From Paludibacteraceae bacterium (GTDB taxonomy: Bacteria; Bacteroidota; Bacteroidia; Bacteroidales; Paludibacteraceae), in NCBI GenBank assembly GCA_017446455.1, contig JAFSQV010000022.1, positions 1-49,021 on the forward strand: a stretch of 49,021 bases of DNA. The letters run 5' to 3'. The notes beneath the pieces were generated by a model. That model was not told where the DNA came from. It did no database searches and was given only the letters and a program-made list of their open reading frames with translations. Below, piece by piece: positions 42,756 through 49,021 of the stretch (position 1 is its first letter; each line of letters begins with the position of its first letter). Both the position numbers and the translations under genes were made by a program.

Positions 42756-44357
42756 ATGACTAAGAAATACGATTTTCTGATTATCGGCGGCGGAGTAGCC
42801 GGTATGAGTTTTGCGCTCAAGGTAGCGCGCGCAGAGAAATACAAGATTGCGTTGTGTTGTAAGACCACGTTGGAGGAGGCCAACACAGCCAAGGCACAGG
42901 GCGGTATCGCTTCGGTGACCAATTTGATGGTGGATGATTTCGAAAAACACATCCACGACACGATGGTAGCCGGCGATTGGCTTAGCGATCCAGCGGCTGT
43001 AGAGCAGGTGGTTCGTAACGCGCCGAAGGGTATCGAGGAACTCGTTAAGTGGGGAGTTAATTTTGACAAGAAAGAAGACGGTGCGTTCGACCTGCATCGC
43101 GAAGGGGGCCACTCGGAGTTCCGCATCCTACATCACGCTGACGATACCGGTGCGGAGATTCAACGCGGGCTGATGGCAGCGGTGCGCAATAATCCACATA
43201 TCGATGTACTGGAGAACCATTTTGCGGTGGAGATCATCACGCAACACCACTTAGGCGTGCGTGTGACAAGACGGACTCCGGATATCGAGTGTTACGGCGC
43301 GTATATTCTGAATCCAAAAACGCAGAAGATTGATACGTATCTAAGTCGTATCACGCTGATGGCTACCGGGGGCACGGGAGCTGTGTATGCGACGACAACA
43401 AATCCCGAGATTGCTACGGGAGACGGTATCGCAATGGTCTATCGTGCAAAGGGTTTGGTCAAAGATATGGAGTTTGTGCAATTCCATCCGACCAGTCTGT
43501 TCAATCCCAAAGAGACTCACCCGGCTTACCTTATCACGGAAGCCATGCGCGGTTACGGAGGTATATTGAGGCTGCCGAACGGAGAGGAGTTTATGCAGAA
43601 ATACGATCCGAGGTTAAGTTTGGCTCCTCGCGATATTGTGGCTCGCGCAATAGACAACGAAATGAAGATTCACGCTATCGACCACGTTTGTTTGGACGTT
43701 ACACATAAAGACCCGGAAGAGACCAAACATCATTTTCCGAACATCTACGCAAAGTGCTTGAGTATCGGTATCGATATCACGAAGCAGTATATCCCGGTTG
43801 CGCCGTGCGCGCACTACATGTGCGGAGGCATAAAAGTGGATTTGGACGGTCAGTCGTCTATCCATCGCTTGTACGCGGTAGGCGAATGCTCGTGCACAGG
43901 CCTGCATGGTGGAAACCGCTTGGCCTCAAACTCGCTGATTGAAGCGGTGGTTTATGCCGATGCGGCCGCCAAACACAGCCTCAGCGTAATAGAAAACTAC
44001 GATTTCAACGAGAAAATCCCCGCATGGAATGACGAAGGCACGCTGAGCAACGAGGAACGTGTGTTGATTGCGCAGGACGTAAAAGAGGTTGGTCAGATTA
44101 TGTCTACCTACGTCGGTATCGTTCGCTCGGACTTGCGTCTGCGTCGTGCATGGGAACGTTTGGATCTGTTGTATGAAGAGACGGAAGACTTGTTCAAGCG
44201 TGTAAAGGCCGATAAAGAGATTTGCGAGTTGCGCAACATGATTAATGTCGGGTATCTCATCACCCGTCAAGCTATGGAGCGCAAAGAGAGTCGCGGATTG
44301 CACTACTCGATTGATTATCCGAAGAAAGAATCCGATCATCCGCAGGAAGTGTGGTGA
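42756..44357 (+). CDS. nadB: L-aspartate oxidase
   Basis: First step of de novo NAD synthesis: oxidises aspartate to iminoaspartate. The 533-residue flavoprotein has the FAD loop IGGGVAGMS (10-18), the AKAQGGIASV stretch, HREGGHSEFRILH, the active-site MEFVQFHPTSL and GECSCTGLHGGNRLASNSL near the FAD ribityl region. Length is normal. Its partner nadA is not in the window. The last 4 bases overlap the GTG start of the giant secreted protein. Confidence 0.95.
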   Translation: MTKKYDFLIIGGGVAGMSFALKVARAEKYKIALCCKTTLEEANTAKAQGGIASVTNLMVDDFEKHIHDTMVAGDWLSDPAAVEQVVRNAPKGIEELVKWGVNFDKKEDGAFDLHREGGHSEFRILHHADDTGAEIQRGLMAAVRNNPHIDVLENHFAVEIITQHHLGVRVTRRTPDIECYGAYILNPKTQKIDTYLSRITLMATGGTGAVYATTTNPEIATGDGIAMVYRAKGLVKDMEFVQFHPTSLFNPKETHPAYLITEAMRGYGGILRLPNGEEFMQKYDPRLSLAPRDIVARAIDNEMKIHAIDHVCLDVTHKDPEETKHHFPNIYAKCLSIGIDITKQYIPVAPCAHYMCGGIKVDLDGQSSIHRLYAVGECSCTGLHGGNRLASNSLIEAVVYADAAAKHSLSVIENYDFNEKIPAWNDEGTLSNEERVLIAQDVKEVGQIMSTYVGIVRSDLRLRRAWERLDLLYEETEDLFKRVKADKEICELRNMINVGYLITRQAMERKESRGLHYSIDYPKKESDHPQEVW

Positions 44358-47300
44358 GAATAGACATTAAACATATTGCCAAATATCTAATATCATGTGC
44401 TCTGTTGTGCTCAGCACTCGCTTTGCACGCGCGCGATTTTGAAGTTGGCGAGCGGCTCTATTTTAACGGCACACCTCCCAGTTTCAACACCTGGAAAAAC
44501 GATGCTGAGTTATGGGTTCAGCTCAAGAATGGAGGAAACGACTGGTGGCTTCAGGCACAATGGAAAGGTAGTATTCCTTACATAGAAATTAACGCGGATT
44601 GTGCACGCGATTGGACGCATGTTATTCTTGCTCGATGCCAGCCGGGAAACAGGTACAACGTCTATCACAAAACCGGTGATATTTTACTGCATAGTTATCT
44701 CAACTATATACATGACTTCGCCAAGGGTGACGGTTGGAAAGATGCCAATTGGGGCACCTATATTCCTGCCCCCGAAGGAAATCCGTCCGCATGGGCTTAT
44801 GAAGATGAAGAAATTTGTACCAGTGCAGCAGGATCCAAATATGAACTTACGCCCATAAATCGCGAATACACGGACAAAACGCAGAATAGTTCATGGTTTG
44901 AATATAATGGAAGTTCGTGGAACAACTTACATGGTACTGATGTTTGGACTCAGCCGGGAGAAAGAAATATCAAAATTACTTTGGGCGCTGCAGGTTATGA
45001 CAAATACTTCTTCTTCCAATGCAGCACTCCTTCCAAGTGCCGCTTGATACGTATTCGTTTGAACCAAGATTGTTCCCCCGGAGCCCCAGGAGCATGTAAG
45101 ATTACATCCTTTATTGCTGTTGCCTCTGATGCAAACGTTACCGACTCGACCTGTGCAGTAGACGGATTGGTTGCTTTTGATGATAAAGTAAATGCCGGCG
45201 ATTTGAAGATTTGGTGTGATGACGTTGATACAGTAATTTTCGCAAACGGCAGTGTCGAAACACCGCAGACATTCAAACTCAAAGGTTTTGATGCCAAAGC
45301 GACAAAGAGTTACACCCTACACGCCAAATTCCTAAATGGCAATTCTGAATGTGAAGATGTGTGCTACGTTATTGTCAGTCCCCCGTCTGTAGAACCTACC
45401 ATATGGAATAATACACGAACAGGTGCTGAAGGTTCACATGACCGAGATTTAATCCGGTTCACTTGCGAAGACGTCACACTTACTCCCAGAAATCAGGATT
45501 CGAAGTATTTCCAATGGACCAATTCTGATGATGACACAAAAATAACAGGTGCAAAACCAGAAAATCGAAACATCACATTTACTGCACCTACCGAGGAAAA
45601 GGACATTGAATATGTATTCATGGCTACCAATGAGCCACCAGCCCCAGAAGGAAACCTTATTTCCAATGGTACGTTTGAAGATCCTGACAAAGATGCTTAT
45701 CTTGAGAGCAATTATGATCCTTGGGGAAGAGGAAATACAGAATATTATAGTTCTCATGGAGGAGCCTCCGGAGGATATGCTATCACGGACAATGCCTATA
45801 CGTTCTGGCATGACTTCCAACATATTACAGCCCACGAAGGGAGTTTCTTCGGACTTTTTGACTCCAAGATTTATGATGGTAGTGAACAAGCCGCATGGAT
45901 AGCACGGAGCGGTTCCAAGAACCCAAACTTAAAAGTACAAAAAGGTGTCAGTTACTTATTCTCGTTCTGGGTTGCGAATATCAACGCCTATGATCAGATG
46001 AATAACGGTGCTCGCTTGCAGTTCCAAATTAGTTATAACGGCGGATCTACTTGGACCAACCTAGGCGATGAGATAAACCTGAAAAACTTTAAAGATCACA
46101 ATTGGCATGGCAGATCTTCTATCGCTACGCCTGATGAGACGAGTGAGAATGTGGTTATTCGCGTCATCAATCTCAACAAAAGTGATCAAAACATTGGTAA
46201 TGACTTCGCTTTGGATGATATTCGTTTCGAAGCGGTTACATCGCATTCTTCCAACATCGCTGCTTACGAGCGCTTCCCCGTCAAGTACCTCAAATGTGAA
46301 ATTACCGGAGCTACTTTCGAGCAACCTCTTAGCTGTGATGTTACGAAAGCGGATGTCAACTATACCATCACTTTTGTGCATCCACGAGGTGACCTATATA
46401 TATTTGAGAAGAACGCCGACGAGACATTGACGCCGTTAGCACACATCTTGCATTCAGACATAGGAGATGAAACAACCTCGTACACGGGTGTTTTGAAAGA
46501 TCAGCCTGTAGATAACAAGAACCATGATCTAATTGTCTATTTTGATGACGGTAATGTTTGCTCCAAAGATCCGAAATCGTATTCCTATTATTCCCATGCA
46601 ACCCCTACCATTAGCATAGAAAGTCTGACGTGGGGAACGGTAAGTTGTGATATACCCACCGTCTCTTTGACTGCAGTTATCAATTATACGAATCAGAACG
46701 GCACATTAACTGCGAAAGCGGATGGCATTGATGCCAATCCGGCGCCAATATACACCTCGATAGAAAGCGATACCCCAGATCAAGTAACATTGACTTTCCC
46801 AGGTCTTACGGCTGATGGTAAAACGGGTCACAAACTCTTCGTCAACTTCAACGGTGCGCATGGTTGTTCTATCAATTATGATATTCCTGAGCATGCTCCA
46901 TACATGCCGAAAATCATCTCCACCGCAGCAGAAGTTCAGCCATACAAATGCGGCGATGAAAAATACAAAGTAAAAATAACGGTCAACTATACTAATTCGC
47001 AAGACTCGGACCTTGTTATTACTGATGAGGCGGGCAACGAGAAGATACTGAAAGCTGCAGAATATGGCGCAACAGAGGCTTCCTATATCTTTGAAATGCC
47101 CTGGGAGTACCCTGTTTCAGAACATATGTTCAAAGCATTCTTCGTAGGCGCACAACAATGCAAGGACGAACCCTCCCATCTCTGCACATACACCGCTCCC
47201 GCAAAACCGACTATCTCGGCAGTAAGTTCATTTGAAGGCATGGAGTGTGATTTGACAACCTATACTCTTCAGCTAGACCTCACCTACACGAATCAGAAAG

Positions 47301-49021
47301 GTACAAAGTTCTATGCGAGCGTAGATGGCGGGGCTGCGGTAGAGGTTGCCAATCCAAATCCGGGCGCACAAACAGAAAAGAGCGATGTGACACTCAACAT
47401 AACGGGATTGCTTGCTGACGGAAAAAAAGATCATACCTATCGTATTTGGACAGATAACACAGACGACTGCGAATTGAACATCCCATACAAGGCTCCCTTT
47501 GCGCCAGTGATAAGCAATATTGAAGCAACCCCGAAGCAGATGGCATGTGACATCACAAAGTACGATGTTGTTGTCACTTTTGATGTCACCAACGGGCAAG
47601 ACAGTATGGTGACGGTATGGGGCAAGGAGCAATCAAAGACCTTTGTCGCAGTTGAAGGAAAGAATACCGTTACGTTTGAGGGTATAGAAACCGACACAGA
47701 GAAAGACTACTTTGATATCTGGTTTGAGAATGCAAATAACTGTGATCATAAACGGACCATCGAATACGAGGAGCCCGTTACTCCACATATATACGTCAGT
47801 CAAGGACCTTCTACCGGTGAAACGGATTGTAATAAGACAACATACACCGTCAAATTTGATGTTACTTATATCAACCAGAGAGGCCATCTTTTCGCATGGA
47901 TAGACGATGGCGCTAAGACGGAGTTTAGTTATAAAGAAAATCAGTCAACGGAAGAAAAAGTAACTATTAGTTTTACGGATGTTATCGGCGATGGACTCGG
48001 GCACACACTACACGTTAAGTTTGACGGAGAAAATAGTTGCTCTTTGGAGATTCCGCACTTCAATGCTCCGTATACTCCTGTGATAACAAAAGTCAGCGCT
48101 TCCGTAATGCCGTATGTTTGTGGAGCACTTAATTATCAGGTGAAGGTGACGGTAGATTATTCCAACTCACAAGACCATGATCTTACTATTACCGACGAGT
48201 CGGGACACGAGAAAACGCTGAAAGCTACAGATCCAGAATATGGAACAACTTCGGCTTCGTGGATTTTTGATATGCCGTGGGAGAGCCCTATTAAGGAACA
48301 TACATTCAAAGCGTTCTTTGATGGTGAGGTAGCATGCAAAAACGAAGACTCACATAAGGATACATACATAGCTCCCGAACAACCAATACTTGCTGGAGAT
48401 ACGGCTGCGTCCTATTGCTATAACACCGCTTTCGTATGGCACGGCGTTCCATACAAAAAAGATGATAGCCCAACTTATCCTTATAAATCCATACTGTATC
48501 CGGAATGCGACAGTATCGTCACGCTACGACTCACGGAGTTACCGGAGCTCACAGGAGATACGACCGTTACCATCACCAAGGGATCGACCTTCCCGTGGCA
48601 TGGAGGTAACTACAACGAGGCTAACACGCCGGCCACACATACCTATACCTCCAAAGTAGCACCTTACTGCGACAGTATCGTCACACTACATGTTCATGAG
48701 GTAGAGGCACTCGCTGGAGATACCACTGCGTACTACTGTTACGGTGAGGCCTTCGAGTGGTATGGAGTTAACTACCACGTCGGTGATAATCCTACCCATA
48801 AGTACACTTCTATGGTGCCTCCGTATCTCGACAGTATCGTGACTCTCGTCCTCATAGAGAGACCTAACCTAGCTACGGATACTGCGGCATCTTACTGCTA
48901 TGGTGGACACTTTGAGTGGTACGGCACGGCATACACTATTCACGATACACCGCCTACAAAGATATTCACATCGACGCAGTTCCCCGAGTGCGACAGTATC
49001 GTTACACTCAGACTAACAGAG
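44354..49021 (+). CDS. Giant secreted repeat protein, 3' end beyond the window
   Basis: An open frame of 1556 codons with no stop. It begins at GTG 44354, which overlaps the nadB stop (GTGA). The start gives a signal peptide (HIAKYLISCALLCSALALHA, cut near residue 27). Then an N-terminal region with WWLQAQW and many aromatic residues (about 28-330); a jelly-roll or MAM-like domain (about 434-629, NLISNGTFEDPD to LDDIRFEAV); seven Cys-containing repeats of about 98 residues (about 644-1344); and four 53-54-residue repeats with CDSIVTL (1348 on). The last type is known from giant Bacteroidales surface proteins, which usually end in a type IX sorting tail; here that end is not visible. Probably an adhesin; no enzyme domain is seen. 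Confidence 0.88.
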   Translation, partial: MRIDIKHIAKYLISCALLCSALALHARDFEVGERLYFNGTPPSFNTWKNDAELWVQLKNGGNDWWLQAQWKGSIPYIEINADCARDWTHVILARCQPGNRYNVYHKTGDILLHSYLNYIHDFAKGDGWKDANWGTYIPAPEGNPSAWAYEDEEICTSAAGSKYELTPINREYTDKTQNSSWFEYNGSSWNNLHGTDVWTQPGERNIKITLGAAGYDKYFFFQCSTPSKCRLIRIRLNQDCSPGAPGACKITSFIAVASDANVTDSTCAVDGLVAFDDKVNAGDLKIWCDDVDTVIFANGSVETPQTFKLKGFDAKATKSYTLHAKFLNGNSECEDVCYVIVSPPSVEPTIWNNTRTGAEGSHDRDLIRFTCEDVTLTPRNQDSKYFQWTNSDDDTKITGAKPENRNITFTAPTEEKDIEYVFMATNEPPAPEGNLISNGTFEDPDKDAYLESNYDPWGRGNTEYYSSHGGASGGYAITDNAYTFWHDFQHITAHEGSFFGLFDSKIYDGSEQAAWIARSGSKNPNLKVQKGVSYLFSFWVANINAYDQMNNGARLQFQISYNGGSTWTNLGDEINLKNFKDHNWHGRSSIATPDETSENVVIRVINLNKSDQNIGNDFALDDIRFEAVTSHSSNIAAYERFPVKYLKCEITGATFEQPLSCDVTKADVNYTITFVHPRGDLYIFEKNADETLTPLAHILHSDIGDETTSYTGVLKDQPVDNKNHDLIVYFDDGNVCSKDPKSYSYYSHATPTISIESLTWGTVSCDIPTVSLTAVINYTNQNGTLTAKADGIDANPAPIYTSIESDTPDQVTLTFPGLTADGKTGHKLFVNFNGAHGCSINYDIPEHAPYMPKIISTAAEVQPYKCGDEKYKVKITVNYTNSQDSDLVITDEAGNEKILKAAEYGATEASYIFEMPWEYPVSEHMFKAFFVGAQQCKDEPSHLCTYTAPAKPTISAVSSFEGMECDLTTYTLQLDLTYTNQKGTKFYASVDGGAAVEVANPNPGAQTEKSDVTLNITGLLADGKKDHTYRIWTDNTDDCELNIPYKAPFAPVISNIEATPKQMACDITKYDVVVTFDVTNGQDSMVTVWGKEQSKTFVAVEGKNTVTFEGIETDTEKDYFDIWFENANNCDHKRTIEYEEPVTPHIYVSQGPSTGETDCNKTTYTVKFDVTYINQRGHLFAWIDDGAKTEFSYKENQSTEEKVTISFTDVIGDGLGHTLHVKFDGENSCSLEIPHFNAPYTPVITKVSASVMPYVCGALNYQVKVTVDYSNSQDHDLTITDESGHEKTLKATDPEYGTTSASWIFDMPWESPIKEHTFKAFFDGEVACKNEDSHKDTYIAPEQPILAGDTAASYCYNTAFVWHGVPYKKDDSPTYPYKSILYPECDSIVTLRLTELPELTGDTTVTITKGSTFPWHGGNYNEANTPATHTYTSKVAPYCDSIVTLHVHEVEALAGDTTAYYCYGEAFEWYGVNYHVGDNPTHKYTSMVPPYLDSIVTLVLIERPNLATDTAASYCYGGHFEWYGTAYTIHDTPPTKIFTSTQFPECDSIVTLRLTE
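46285..48385 (+). repeat. Seven ~98-residue repeats in the second giant protein
   Basis: Repeats begin near 46290, 46611, 46910, 47211, 47501, 47786 and 48080 (spacing about 285-320 bases), each with a Cys near the start and another near the end. The third and seventh are most alike (both PY.CG, then FEMPWE/FDMPWE and FKAFF), as are the second and sixth, so blocks of four repeats may have been duplicated. Confidence 0.75.
48395..49021 (+). repeat. 53-54-residue CDSIVTL repeats
   Basis: Units start at 48395, 48554, 48716 and 48875 (159, 162 and 159 bases apart); the fourth is cut by the window end. Each begins GDT or TDT, contains a W(H/Y)G turn, and ends (C/L)DSIVTL. Array length is unknown. 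Confidence 0.9.

Overview
The window looks like a chromosomal segment of a Bacteroidales (Bacteroidota) bacterium. Evidence: ten or more promoters of the Bacteroidota type (TTTG, about 20 bases, TAnnTTTG), no clear Shine-Dalgarno sites, a serine-palmitoyltransferase-like gene (sphingolipids), an lpxD-lpxC-lpxA lipid A cluster, two very large secreted proteins (the complete one has a type IX-like C-terminal tail, the other runs off the window), and the Bacteroidota-typical fusion of an NAD-binding reductase with a GltD-like subunit. Genus cannot be fixed from sequence alone. Genes are tightly packed, often overlapping. No phage, transposon, CRISPR array or defence island was found. The only trace of possible integration is a short duplicate of the 3' end of a tRNA-Leu gene.

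Layout. 1-7.0 kb, mostly minus strand: peptidase pepD behind a MATE exporter; a plus-strand lipoprotein with a 5'-nucleotidase C-terminal domain; LD-carboxypeptidase, serine palmitoyltransferase and malate dehydrogenase. 7.1-12.1 kb, plus: thioredoxin-like protein, K+/H+ antiporter, a long SDR-family protein and a DEAD-box helicase, meeting tail to tail with an rRNA methyltransferase (minus) that lies downstream of tRNA-Leu(UAA). 13.8-28.6 kb, plus: one long run with flavodoxin-like reductase, a 2208-residue surface protein, a coupled two-membrane-segment protein, an HD phosphohydrolase, lpxD, an unfused lpxC, lpxA, glnS, a small HsdR_N nuclease-like protein and phoH. 28.6-29.6 kb: aroB (minus), divergent from an AraC regulator (plus). 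30.5-38.9 kb, minus: lipoprotein, SRPBCC protein, psd, deoC, Nfn-like reductase, PBP4-type carboxypeptidase, birA, rfbB and a small unknown ORF. 39.0-49.0 kb, plus: uxaB, uxaA, comF, nadB, then a second giant secreted protein that runs off the window.

The most unusual feature is a set of short tandem repeats, mainly of 7 bases, that fill gaps between genes and in one case (pepD) lie inside the reading frame. Each locus has its own repeat word, but the period is shared; other loci have 8- or 11-base periods. Also notable are two convergent gene pairs whose conserved 3' ends overlap antisense (69 and 125 bases), a conserved extension of the -33 promoter element, loss of the usual FabZ fusion partner from LpxC, and giant surface-protein genes placed inside or at the end of housekeeping operons.
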